DNA from: Tubiluchus corallicola
Taxonomy: Eukaryota; Priapulida; Priapulimorpha; Priapulimorphida; Tubiluchidae
Direction: 5' to 3'
Length of the DNA: 27,500 nucleotides
Assembly (NCBI GenBank): GCA_030141605.1
Contig: JAQGDQ010000519.1
Coordinates: 1 to 27,500 of the forward strand
Positions 8,437 to 20,864 of this stretch are shown here, piece by piece (position 1 is the stretch's first letter; the number at the start of each line of letters is the position of its first letter). A program made the translations under genes and the position numbers. The notes beneath the pieces were generated by a model. The model searched no databases, had not been told where the DNA came from, and worked only from the letters and a program-made list of their open reading frames with translations.

Positions 8437-9859
8437 TAATGTTGTTTTGTTTGGCTGGTTGAGCACTTCCTTGAAGTGTTCCACCCATCGTGCGTTTTGC
8501 TGTTCTGTTGTTGTTAGGGAAGTCACACCACTTGTTCTTGACTTGCTTTGCCCAGCTGGGGTGCCTCCTGTTCCCGTTAGATCTTTAACAATTCTGTAGA
8601 AAGTCTTTGGTATCATTATGGCTGGCTGCTAACTGTGCTTCTTCACCCTTCTTTTCAAACCATTCGTTCTTGTCCCTCCTGCAACGTCTTTTTACTGCTC
8701 TATCTGCCAGTTGGTACTGCTCATTGGCTTGGCTCCTGCTTTCTGGTGTTTTTGCTTGGTCTCTCATTTGCTTAGTCTTCTTTCTTTCATCAATTAATTC
8801 CCAAGTTTTTTCTTGTATCCACATTTCTTTTCTGTTACCCCTTCTTCTGCCGATCTGTTCATCTGCAACTGCTGTTACTGCTTCTTTGAATATTTTCCAC
8901 TGTTCTTCAATATCGTTGGCTTGTAGTAGTGGTTCAAATTTGTTGCTAAGTGCAAGTTCAAAACTTCTTGCTTTTTGTTGGTCTTTCAGGTTTTCAACCG
9001 CAAAAGGTCTTGTGATTTTTGGCTTTTGTATCTTTTTCAGTTTGAGCTGCACTTTTCCTTGAACTAGGTGGTGGTCAGAGCCCACATCAGCTCCACGACA
9101 TACTTTCACATCTTTCAGTGCTGATCTCCATCTCTTGCTGATACAGATGTAGTCGATTTCGTTCTGTGTATTTCCATCTGGTGACCTCCATGTCTTCTTG
9201 TGGATGGTTTTGTGGGCAAAATAAGTATTTCCAATACACAGTCCATTTAAATTGCACAACATCAGGAGCCGTTCACCATTGCTGTTTGTTTCTTGAGCTG
9301 ATCCATGTGGCCCGATTACATGCTCCAATCCGTGTCTGTTGTTGTCAATCTTTGCATTCATATCACCCATGAGGAGAATGATGTCATGGCTGGGGATGTC
9401 ATTCAGCACATCTTGACATTGTTGGTAGAAATCATCTTTAACTTGTTCATCTGTATCTTCAGTTGGTGCGTAAATGCAAACAATAGTTGTTTTCGCATGC
9501 CTTGACTGTATTCGGGCAGTTATTATCCTCTCACTGACTGGGTTCCATCCTATTAGTGTCTTTGCTGCCTCTTTGTTCAGCATCAGACCAACACCTCTCT
9601 GGTGATCCTCCTCTGGTCCTGAATACAGAAAGGTTGTTTCTCCACTCTTGATGTTTCCGCTTCCTGTCCATCTCACTTCCGTTACGCCTAAGATACTGAG
9701 TTGATAGTTGTTGAATTCCCGGATAACTTGGGCCATTTTTCCTGTTTGGAACATTGTTCTTACATTCCAGGTGCCAATTTTTGTCACCTTTGTGGCACTC
9801 AGTATAGAGTTCTTCATCGGATGCTGGGCTTCCTCTCGGCTTTGACCTAGCATCGTCAT
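8437..9859 (-). pseudogene. Truncated LINE endonuclease ORF, right arm copy
   Basis: The frame opens at 9859 and runs about 417 codons nearly identical to the left copy, with one residue change (Asn193 to Ser) and two silent changes seen. A one-base A insertion in the ACCAAAGAC stretch (about 8612) then shifts the frame, which ends at 8585. Beyond this the sequence still aligns to the left copy down to 8437, with several small indels and substitutions. All AP-endonuclease motifs are present (GTWNVRT, GVTEVRW, GDMNA, SDHH). The reverse transcriptase is missing because the copy ends at the fold-back point. Confidence 0.85.
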
Positions 9860-10017
9860 AACATGGGTCGAACTTTCTGCTTTGTGCCGATTTGTGTCAG
9901 TAGATTTGTTTCTGTCTGTTTCTGTAGCAATTTAGAACTTTTACAGGATAGGGGTGCTAACCCTAAGCCCAACCCTCCTCCTCTCTCAACCGGGCTTGGG
10001 ACCGGCTATGGCGGAGT
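8437..10017 (-). mobile_element. Inverted 5' half of the RTE-like LINE (right arm copy)
   Basis: Reverse complement of 5217-6790, with the same 5' end next to the inverted target-site copy at 10018-10030. It stops at the palindrome centre, so it has no reverse transcriptase domain or 3' end. Its 5' leader points towards the spacer, convergent with the left LINE. Confidence 0.9.
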
Positions 10018-10055
10018 TATCTGTGATAACAACAATGTAAAAATTAAGAACACAA

Positions 10056-10237
<182 letters not shown>

Positions 10238-10562
10238 AATATATATATTCCTCCGCCTGATGAAATGGTCTATCTTCAACTGCTGGGGTGGATAGGTCAA
10301 GCTATCAGTTATACCTTTCAATTTCAGAAAAGTTTCTCTTGATAGAGCAAACCATGGAGCGTTTTCTAAACATTTTACATAACTCATGATTGCAGCAAGA
10401 ATGGATCTCAATATTCATCATCACGTATTGATCCTAGTCCACAAATCATGGTCAATTCTTTTATTTTTGGTCAATTCATATCAAAATGAATATACTTATT
10501 AGAGGTTCACGGAGCAAGGTCGCTAGAGGAAAATAACAAAACAAACAAGAGAGAAACAAAAA

Positions 10563-12172
10563 GTACATTGACAGATAATCACATAATTCACATTCGTAAC
10601 TATTTAAAAAAAAATTTCACTCTTTAAGGCTCACTCAAAGTCGTAATTACATATTATGTTTTCCTTTCTCAACTTTCAGGTTTATTGCTCTTATACCATT
10701 GCTATTATTACATCATTTACTTCATCCTTATTTACATTAAGTTATCTACAGAAGCATGCATAACTATAATCATTTTTTCATTTAAGTAAGGTGAGTGTGT
10801 TAATGACAGTTTGGTCGTACACTCACCTCGCACTACTCAAATTATTACATCATTTACTTCATCCTTATTTACATTAAGTTATCTACAGAAGCATGCATAA
10901 CTATAATCATTTTTTCATTTAAGTAAGGTGAGTGTGTTAATGACAGTTTGGTCGTACACTCACCTCGCACTACTCAAATTATTACATCATTTACTTCATC
11001 CTTATTTACATTAAGTTATCTACAGAAGCATGCATAACTATAATCATTTTTTCATTTAAGTAAGGTGAGTGTGTTAATGACCGTATGGTCGTACACTCAC
11101 CTCACACTACTCAAATTATTACATCATTTACTTCATCCTTATTTACATTAAGTTATCTACAGAAGCACGCGTAATTATAATCATTTTTTCATTTAAGTAA
11201 GGTGAGTGTGTTAATGACCGTATGGTCGTACACTCACCTCGCACTACTCAAATTATTACATCATTTACTTCATCCTTATTTACATTAAGTTATCTACAGA
11301 AGCATGCATAACTATAATCATTTTTTCATTTAAGTAAGGTGAGTGTGTTAATGACCGTATGGTCGTACACTCACCTCGCACTACTCAAATTATTACATCA
11401 TTTACTTCATCCTTATTTACACTAAGTTATCTACAGAAGCATGCATAACTATAATCATTTTTTCATTTATGTAAGGTGAATGTGTTAATGACCGTATGGT
11501 CGTACACTCACCTCGCACTTCTCAAATTATTACATCATTTACTTCATCCTTATTTACTTTGAGTTATCTACAGAAGCATGCATAACTATAATCATTTTTT
11601 CATTTAAGTAAGGTGAGTGTGTTAATGACCGTATGGTCGTACACTCACCTCGCACTACTCAAATTATTACATCATTTACTTCATCCTTATTTAGATTAAG
11701 TTATCTACAGAAGCATGCATAACTATAATCATTTTTTCATTAAGTAACGTGAGCGTGTTAATGACCGTATGGTCGTGCACTCACCTCGCACTACTCAAAT
11801 TATTACATCATTTACTTCATTCTTATTTACATTAAGTTATCTACAGAAGCATGCATAATTATAATCATTTTTTCATTTAAGTAAGGTGAGTGTGTTAATG
11901 ACCGTATGGTCGTACACTCACCTCGCACTACTCAAATTATTACATCATTTACTTCATCCTTATTTACATTAAGTTATCTACAAAAGCATGCATAACTATA
12001 ATCATTTTTTCATTTAAGTAAGGTGAGTGTGTTAATGACCGAATGGTCGTACACTCACCTCGCACTACTCAAATTATTACATCATTTACTTCATCCTTAT
12101 TTACATTAAGTTATCTACAGAAGCATGCGTAACTATAATCATTTTTTCATTTAAGTAAGTGTAATAATATGC
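10563..12172 (-). mobile_element. 137-bp satellite element, right arm copy
   Basis: Inverted copy of 3048-4656. The unique end is at 10563-10705, and the satellite runs from about 10706 to 12172 with about 10.6 units, the same number as on the left. Unit variants are not fully collinear with the left arm: some substitutions here (for example CACGCGTAATTA at 11166 and GCACTCACC at 11777) have no counterpart on the left. Confidence 0.85.
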
Positions 12173-12781
12173 GCAGTTTTTCTAAGTCTGAAACCAACTA
12201 ACTGCTCGGCTAAATCTAAAAGGAAAATCTTAAAAAGCTTCTTTCGAGATTCAAACTTAAAATAATTAGAGAATAATCTTCTAAAAAAATTTAATGAAAA
12301 TATTATGCTAAAAATTTCATGCCTTCTTTGACATACTTGTTAAAAAAGGGTGTTTAGAGCAAAAAAGCTCCTGCTTAAATTAACTTTACGTGATTTTTTT
12401 GGTTGTTAATTCCTAAAAATAGTCATTACTTGTTGTAATTACAATTTCCTAATTGAAAGAGTTTCACTTATCACATGGCCGACATTTTCCAGCAAAAAAG
12501 GTTTTAGCAACGCATGACAATGTGCAAAGTTTGCAAACTTGAAAAATGGTTACAGTTGATAGGTATTTTATACGCTCATGGGATCTATTATTAACAGCAA
12601 TTTTTGACAACTTCTTGCAAAAAACAAGTGTGACCTTTGTAAATACACGTGTTTTCTTGGTTTAGTTCTCATGCTGCACAGGTGACGGTCTCTCACGCTT
12701 CTTTGCCGTTATCACGTTTTTACGTGACACCGAATTCAGGATCCAGACAGTTTTGTTTTATGTGTATTTTTATCTCCAACA

Positions 12782-12932
12782 GTCTCATAATAATGCTATC
12801 CAAACAGCGTTTCTTTTTTCCCCAACGGGTCACACTAATGCTCTCCAAACAGCGTTTCTTATTTCCCCAACAGGTCACACTAATGCTCTCCAAACAGCGT
12901 TTCTTATCTCCCCAACGGGTCACACTCAGGAG
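12782..12932 (-). repeat. 45-bp tandem repeat, right arm partner
   Basis: Inverted copy of 2288-2437 with the same number of units and a few substitutions (for example TTTTTTCCCC in place of TTATTTCCCC). Confidence 0.85.
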
Positions 12933-13019
12933 ACAAGTTAGGCAATTTGATTCTGTTTGAATGCATAGAGCAATTTCAAACAATTGAAGTAGAATTACGA
13001 TTATATAGTACATTATTTA

Positions 13020-13067
13020 ACACTGACTGACTGACTGACTGACTGACTAACTGACAGACAGACAGGC

Positions 13068-13099
<32 letters not shown>

Positions 13100-13137
13100 C
13101 GATCGACCGACCGACCGACCGACCGACTGACTGACTG
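13020..13137 (-). repeat. Tetranucleotide array, right arm partner
   Basis: Inverted copy of 2078-2192 with the same order of blocks (ACTG, ACAG, ACCG, ACTG classes) but slightly different copy numbers. Confidence 0.9.
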
Positions 13138-13194
13138 ATTGACTGAGTGCAATGACCGACTGGCCGATTGCAATTTTTTATGCCTAAGCCTATA

Positions 13195-13385
13195 CTCTAC
13201 TCTACTCTACTATACTATACTATACTATACTATACTATACTATACTATACTATACTATACTATACTATACTATACTATACTATACTATACTATACCATGC
13301 CATGCCATGCCATGCCATGCCATGCCATGCCATGCCATGCCATACCATACCATACCATACCATACCATACTATACTATACTACAT
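13195..13385 (-). repeat. Pentanucleotide array, right arm partner
   Basis: Inverted copy of 1843-2037. Blocks run CTCTA, CTATA (long), CATGC (about 10), CATAC (about 7), CTATA. The left arm has an extra CATAC-type block between the first two classes, which is absent here. Confidence 0.9.
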
Positions 13386-13447
13386 ATTTAGAATTCGCGA
13401 GAGGGCCACGGCGTCCCGTAACGGACGCTTTCCCGGACCCAACTCGC

Positions 13448-13865
13448 GATTTTTTCGAAATTTTGACCAAACAGCCTGCGGGAAAAACGTTCTAGCGTCG
13501 CCCGGTGGGACTCTAGGAAGGAGATATGGGGCTCTTTACAAAGAGGAAGAATGGTGCTACACGATGATGTGGGCTATATGTTAGGGCAGGTCCACCGAGA
13601 GAAGTACCGACCAGTTAATTAGGAGTTCTATTTTCGGCAATTTTCGCTTAGAAAATTGCAGACGCAATGCCATTGTTGTGACGTAATCCATTATACTCTG
13701 CTTATAACTTTAATTCAGCAAAAAGCTGCAGGCTTTGCGTTAGTTAAACAAACAGTAGGCATGATGTTACGGGCTTTGTGTTATAAATGAGGACTAGGTA
13801 GGATGTTCGCGTATTATTGATTACACGTGGTTTTTTACGCAAAATCTTGTGCGGGGCCTTTGCTA
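13448..13865 (-). repeat. Element A, copy 2 (right arm)
   Basis: Reverse complement of 1361-1778, nearly identical, with the same boundaries. Confidence 0.75.
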
Positions 13866-14032
13866 TTTATTATATTATAGCACATAGTTTCAACTTTGTG
13901 AAAAATGTTTGGAATGGTTTTGTTGTAATGCTGTGCTGTTGGTGCTTGTGCTATAGGTGTCGTCATCGTTGCCAGAATCATCATCATCATCATCAACATC
14001 ATGATCACCACGTGAGGTGGTGGATTTGATGT

Positions 14033-14632
14033 GGTGTGGTGGTGGTGTGCTTTGTGTGTTGTGCTATATAGATGGTGTGGTGGGGTGATAGGGTGTGTGG
14101 GGTGTGATGTGGTGGAGTATTATGGTGTTAGTGGTGTGGTGTGGTGTGTGGGTGGTGCGGTGCAGTGATATGGTGTGGTGCAGTGTGGTGTGATGTGGTG
14201 GAGTCGTATGGTGTGGGTGGTGTGGTGTGGTGTGTGGGTGGTGCAGTGTGCTGCAGTGGTATGGTGTGGTGCAGTGTGGTGTGATGTGGTGGAGTGGTAT
14301 GGTGTGGGTGGTGTGGTGTGTAGGTGGGTGTGTGGTGTGGTGTTATGGTGTGGTGCTGTGCGGTGTGATGTGGTGGAGTATTATGGTGTGGGTGGTGTGG
14401 TGTGGTGTGTGGGTGGTGCAGTGGTATGGTGTGGTGCAGTGTGGTGTGATGTGGTGGAGTGGTATGGTGTGGGTGGTGTGGTGTGTAGGTGGTATGGTGT
14501 GTAGGTGGTATGGTGTGGTCCGATGAGGTGGAGTGGTATGGTGTGGTGCAGTGAGGTGTGATGAGGTGGAGTGGTGTGGTGCAGTGTGGTGTGATGAGGT
14601 GGAGTGGTGTGGTGTGGGTTGTGTGTTGATTT
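14033..14632 (-). repeat. C-poor G/T minisatellite, right arm partner
   Basis: Reverse complement of 599-1196: GTGG/GTGT words with the same 80-100 bp higher-order modules. A few modules differ in length from the left arm. Confidence 0.9.
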
Positions 14633-15230
14633 GTGCACAAAATTCTTTTTGTGGGGTTTGGCTAGTGAATAATTAATGCGTTATGATGCTTATTAGCAAT
14701 TTCATAAAGTTAATACAGTTCCAGGATAAACGTACTGATCGAGCGAGTTAGTATGTTGACGAGCATACGGTGGCCAGAAGCTGAACTTTCACTCAATGTT
14801 AAATATGCTAGTCTAAAGATGTGATGTAGCAGCATTTATTCATTTTATTTTAGACGTTGTTCACTCACATAGTCAGCTTATATACAAGAAAGGATTCGTT
14901 AGAATGGGTAAATAAAATTCTCTGCCACCCGCTTAAAAATATTCGATCTTAAAATTGAATCAGTATTTCACAGCAAGTTATTAATAACAGTATTCTGACT
15001 CAAAAACAGCTTACTTCTGAAACTAAATACAGCCTTGCTACGTATGCATGAAAAACTAAGTACATTGTATCTACAGCCTTGCTACGTATGCATGAAAAAC
15101 TAAGTATATTGTATCTAAAACTTGTATCAGTATTGTACAGCAAGTTATTAATAACAGTGTTCTGAGTCAGAAACAGCTTGCTTGTGGAACTAAACACAGC
15201 TTTCCTGTGTATGCGGGAATAACTTGGTCC
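14633..15230. other. Outer end of the right arm, unique plus duplicated block
   Basis: Mirror of 1-598. No gene recognised. Homology to the left arm is seen up to AACTTGGTCC at 15230, which pairs with window base 1, so the true end of the palindrome is not determined. Confidence 0.7.
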
Positions 15231-15300
15231 ATCGTAGCTAACGTACATTTAGCTTGCGTCTAGGAAAATTAAAGAATCCTCTAATAGCATTATTATAGAC

Positions 15301-15683
15301 TAGCAAAGGCCCCGCAAAAAATTTTGCGTATAAACACACGTATAATCAATAATACGCGAACATCCTACCTAGTGTTTGTTTACTTACCTAGCACAAAGCC
15401 AGAAGCTTTTACTGAATTAAAGTTATAAACAGAGTATAATGGATGACGTCAGAACAATGGCTTTGCGTCAGCAGTTTTCCAAGCGAAAATTGCCAAAAAT
15501 AAAACATGTAATTAACTCCTCGGTACTCCTCTTGGTGGACGTGTCCTAAAATATAGGCGACATCATCCTGTAGCCCTGTTCCTCCTCTTTCTAAAGAGCC
15601 GTATATCTCCTTCCGAGAGTCCCACCAGGTGCGGCTATAACGTTTTTTCCGCATGCTGTTTGGTCAAAATTTGGAAAAAAATC
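15301..15683 (+). repeat. Element A, copy 3 (diverged, outside the palindrome)
   Basis: Matches 1361-1778 in the same orientation with many substitutions and a deletion of about 35 bp near 15372. It lies only 70 bp outside the right arm and is oriented opposite to the arm copy at 13448-13865. Its boundaries define the element ends. Confidence 0.75.
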
Positions 15684-15838
15684 ACTGATAATATTTGTTA
15701 TTTTAGTGTTTCATGGGAGTGGTAAAGTACGTTATAATTGCTGTGGAATGTATAAAAGTTAAATAACAGTTATATTATATGAAAATATAATGGTAAATAA
15801 CCAAATTTAATATTAAATACATTTTGTTTTTAATAAAG

Positions 15839-16064
15839 CTGATGAGCATTTTTGGATTGGTTTAACCGACATACACGAGGAGGGTGACTGGAGGTGGTCT
15901 GCAACAGGTCGACCTGCCCTTTTTACTTCTTGGGACGTATAGCAGATGGCCAAGCAGATAATTACGGCGATGGCGAATGTTGCGCCATCCTGCGGGCAAA
16001 TGGGAACACGTGGAATGACTTCTCGTGTGATACAGCAAAACTGCCGTATATTTGTGAATCCTAG
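15839..16064 (+). pseudogene. C-type lectin-like domain, terminal exon, frameshifted
   Basis: The first frame from 15841 reads FWIGLTDIHEEGDWRWS followed by TGRPALFTSWD, the WIGL core of a C-type lectin fold, then meets TAG at 15940. A second frame, shifted by two bases, from 15948 reads GQADNYGDGECCAI, TWNDFSCD and LPYICES, and ends at TAG 16062-16064. Together these give the C-terminal half of the domain: WIGL, a (Q)xDN calcium/sugar-loop position, WND and the last conserved cysteines. A TTTTTAATAAAG acceptor-like site precedes 15839. AGCAGAT is duplicated around the frameshift (15941-15947, 15953-15959). The first half of the domain was not found upstream, where repeats begin. It is most likely a pseudogene or isolated exon. 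A sequencing error at the shift would make it a real terminal exon. Confidence 0.75.
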
Positions 16065-16610
<546 letters not shown>

Positions 16611-17349
16611 TTTGTGAATTGATTTCTATTGCTTTTTTGCAACTTATAAGTGTCTAATTATCTTTATTGAACTGCTTTATACAATTAGGGCTATTTCGCT
16701 GTTATTTTTTGGAGTAATTATAGACGAAAATCACGTAACCTAATTTAGTAATTTACCTTTATCAAACTTATGTTTTTCGCTAAAAACTTATTGCTGTAAT
16801 TTATTATTACAGATAAAACGACAATTGCTGCATATTAAACATATTTGGTGTTCTGGAGTTTAAATATAGTACAATGGGAACAAGTAAATATTGAAACAAA
16901 GAATTTTGAAGTGAATTTTTACATGTCATATCGGTTTTACCACCCGTCACTGGCGCAATACCTAATGCATTTAATTCCATATATTTATTGTACTATTCCA
17001 TATGACCGAATTACCCTATTGATTTCACAGAGTATTGTGTGTTTTCTTAAGATTTTGTCGCTAGATGGCGCCGGTCACTTATATTTCTCCTATAACCTTT
17101 GCGTTTATTGCGTGTCTAGAATTAGGTTACCTGGAACTTGAATACTAAATGGCTTGGGGCTGTTTTCACTTAGCTCACTGCACGGGTTTTGCGTTATAGT
17201 TACAGAGGCAAAAGTTTGCTGGTCAATTCACGCTCTGACTGCGTTTGGGGTGGAACTGTCTTCAATGGTACTCGTATGGAGTGAAATTGTCTGTACTGAA
17301 CTGTACAGCGGTTGCCACATAACCGTAAATCTATTTCTAGTCAGTTGAT
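16611..17349. other. No gene recognised
   Basis: About 740 bp with two modest plus-strand open frames (16845-17141 and 17154-17348) that show no domain, no repeat structure and no codon-like pattern I can defend. I see nothing else. Confidence 0.5.
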
Positions 17350-17523
17350 AGTTAGTTTGTTAGTTAGTTAGTTAGTTAGTTAGTCTGTCAGTCAGTCAGT
17401 CAGTCAATCAGTCAGTCAGTCAGTCAGTCAGTCAGTCAGTCAGTCAGTGAGTGAGTGAGTGAGTGAGTGAGTGAGTGAGTGAGTGAGTGAGTGAGTGAGT
17501 GAGTGAGTGAGTGAGTGAGTGAG
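17350..17523 (+). repeat. Tetranucleotide array TTAG/TCAG/TGAG with block switching
   Basis: A short GTTA block, then a GTCA block, then a pure GTGA block of about 80 bp. The period stays at 4 while one position changes T to C to G. Confidence 0.9.
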
Positions 17524-17940
17524 CTATGTTGGTTCTACAGAAAGGCACAATGTATTGATTATATCTTGTATTATGTCTCTTAGATGTCAATTTGACAGGA
17601 ATTGCAAAAAACTTAGGAAGACCTTGTCAAGCACCTTCAAAGAACAAATGTTCTCTCTTGCACCATTTTCAAGTTAAAGTGCGTATAAAATTATTTGCTC
17701 CTGAATCTGATTCTTAAGCATCAACCAAAGCGAAGTATGAATTTTTGACTAGAAGGTCCCAGAACGATGGGTCCTTTTGGACCTTTTCAAGATTTTTGAA
17801 CAGTTTCGAAACTAACCAAGACGTCAATGTACCAACTGACGAGAATAGATATTGTATCTATAGGTTACTATATTTATATATATATATATATCATTGTATG
17901 TACAAGTAAGCAATATGGTGCATTGTAATACAAGTAAGTG
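17524..17940. other. No gene recognised; short (TA) run
   Basis: Unique AT-rich sequence with a TATATATATATA run at about 17873-17891. A small inverted pair, AAGGTCC and GGACCTT, lies near 17753-17788. Confidence 0.5.
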
Positions 17941-18475
17941 GTGCATTGACAGATAATCACATAATTCATATTTAACTATTTAAAAAAAAATTTTTTCACT
18001 CTTTAAGGCTCACTCAAAATCGTAATTACATATTATGTTTTCCTTTCTCAACTTTCAGGTTTATTGCTCTTATACCATTGCTATTATTACATCATTTACT
18101 TCATCCTTATTTACATTAACTTATCTACAGAAGCATGCATAACTATAATCATTTTTCATTTAAGTAAGGTGAGTGTGTTAATGACAGTTTGGTCGTACAC
18201 TCACCTCGCACTACTCAAATTTTTACATCATTTACTTCATCCTTATTTACATTAAGTTATCTACAGAAACATGCATAACCATAATCATTTTTCATTTAAG
18301 TAAGGTGAGTGTGTTAATGACCGTATGGTCGTACACTCACCTCGCTCTACTCAAATTATTACATCATTTACTTCATCCTTATTTACACTAAGTTGTCTAC
18401 AGAAGCATGCATAACTATGATCATTTTTTCATTTAAGTAAGGTGACACTCACCTCGCACTACTCAAATCATTTTA
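17941..18475 (-). mobile_element. 137-bp satellite element, copy 3 (short)
   Basis: The unique end at 17941-18082 matches 10563-10705, including TGACAGATAATCACATAATTCA. About 2.8 satellite units follow, spaced 137 bp (about 18083, 18220, 18357). The last unit is cut inside its hairpin, where GGTGA joins CACTCACC directly. The orientation is that of the right arm. Substitutions such as ACATGCATAACCATAA show that it is older than the two arm copies. Confidence 0.75.
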
Positions 18476-18516
18476 TTTAAAGTTTATTAATGTGTTTGAT
18501 ATTGTATTTTGATGTA

Positions 18517-19351
<835 letters not shown>

Positions 19352-19352
<1 letters not shown>

Positions 19353-19482
19353 ATGTGTATATGTGTATGTGTACGTGTACGTGTACGTGTACGTGTACGT
19401 GTACGTGTACGTGTACGTGTACGTGTACGTGTACGTGTACGTGTACGTGTACGTGTACGTGTACGTGTACGTGTACATGTAC

Positions 19483-19528
<46 letters not shown>

Positions 19529-19587
19529 GTGTGTGCGTGTGCGTGTGCGTGTGCGTGTGCGTGTGCATGTGCATGTATATGTATATG
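19352..19587 (+). repeat. Hexanucleotide array with block switching
   Basis: It starts directly at the LINE GAA tail. GTGTAT leads to a long GTGTAC block, then GTACAT, GTATAT, GTGTGC, GTGCAT and GTATAT, all of period 6. It contains no gene. Arg-Val, Cys-Thr or Tyr-Val frames are artefacts. Confidence 0.95.
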
Positions 19588-19593
19588 TAACCT

Positions 19594-20242
19594 ATTAACT
19601 CTATGATATAATCAAAGCGCAGACCAATAACTTAGAATTATTTGGCGTGACCTCTGATTCAAGGACATTATACAATGTGGATAGCTGGTGATTTAGTAGC
19701 ATCTTAACATCAATGTGACCAGTCAATATCGGTTCAGCGTGGGCTTCTTTCTACAATAGACCGATCGTAGACTTTTACATGACACCATGAAATCTCCAAA
19801 CATCACCTGGTTCATTGAGTCGTACGCTAATGATTTATATAGTTTCGCCTCGCATGCAGGTCTACGCTCAACTAACACAAGTGTTTTTCCTTTGGAAACT
19901 TCCTTTGGTTACTTTGCCGCCGCGTCTTACATCCGCCCTCTCCTGTCACGTCAGATTTGCTATTGATCTCCGGCTAGGAAGAGGCGATCGATAACACAAG
20001 GAGGCGATTCGCCGCCACTGTACTACTGCCATGCAGTCAAAACCACGTTAAATCTAGCATTTAGCGCGTGTAAAGAACAGCTCCCCCAGAGGTGCAGGTG
20101 TACGATTTCACATCGACGAGTGTTGATTACAGGTGTGTAAAGGTGAGAGATTATACTCGTAAAACCAGTAGTGTGGCAGGCTTCCAGACTGAGTCGAATG
20201 ATCTTTTGTAGGCGCATTTTGACGTAAAATGACATGTCACTG
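19594..20242. other. Unique sequence with GC/CpG-richer patch and splice donor
   Basis: From about 19890 to 20240 the base composition is richer in CG (for example TTTGCCGCCGCGTC and GATTCGCCGCC). A good donor, CACTG|GTAAGT, stands at 20242/20243, and AAAG|GTGAGA at about 20143. This could be a 5' untranslated exon of a plus-strand gene, perhaps the one at 23508. There is no coding evidence. Confidence 0.25.
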
Positions 20243-20548
20243 GTAAGTTTTATGCCACTTATTGTATTTATTACACACTAACATGGTTACGTTCTGCATG
20301 TTTATGGTACTTTATCGTAAACAAATTCATAAATAACGTGAAATTAATTTGAGTTGGTTAATGCACATTACTTCATTTCACAAACCACCGAATGGTTCCG
20401 TTCTTGATGTACACATTGTTAATACGTGTGAGAATGAATGATGTTTATATTATGTTAATACTACAGCTGCTTGAGTTTAGCAAATAGTAAAACGTTAATA
20501 AACGAAATGAGCAAGATGAATTGAAAAACTAAAGTCAAAACGTCTTCG
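20243..20548. other. No feature seen
   Basis: AT-rich, no ORF or repeat recognised. Confidence 0.5.
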
Positions 20549-20666
20549 GGACGTAAATTTGAGCAGGTCAGGTTGTCCCTCATGTTGGACAGTAGATTTT
20601 GAAAATCTATTTTGAAAAAGGATTTTGAAGATTTTCGATAGTAGCCCTGATTTAAAATTTACGTCC
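20549..20666. mobile_element. Candidate 118-bp inverted-repeat element (MITE-like)
   Basis: GGACGTAAATTT at 20549-20560 is the exact reverse complement of 20655-20666, with further partial pairing inside (GTCAGG against CCCTGA). The inside is A/T-rich with repeated GATTTTGAA words. No convincing target-site duplication was seen, so it may be just a stem-loop. Confidence 0.35.
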
Positions 20667-20864
20667 TTGAGTGTAGCCTGTGTAGGTCATTCTCATCTTT
20701 AAATTATTTGATGTTTGGTATAGTTCAAACTTTGAATTAATGTGAACCATGCTTTAGCAGTTCACAATAAGCCTTTTTCGCAGTTCCAGTGATTGATGAT
20801 GATCGTGAAAAGGTCACAAAGGTTAAGTGTTTATTTGTACATCCTTAACAACGCCTCGCAGCCC

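Noticed and set aside
8417-9505. Plus-strand frames over the right LINE copy (for example 8607-9062)
   Set aside because: Antisense shadows of the LINE ORF. Identical shadows exist opposite the left copy.
8585-9859. The 424-residue minus-strand frame as a separate gene
   Set aside because: It is the inverted, truncated copy of the LINE endonuclease at 5375-6650, ended by a frameshift.
16845-17348. Two adjacent open frames of 98 and 64 residues
   Set aside because: No recognisable domain or gene context, and lengths are within chance for this composition.
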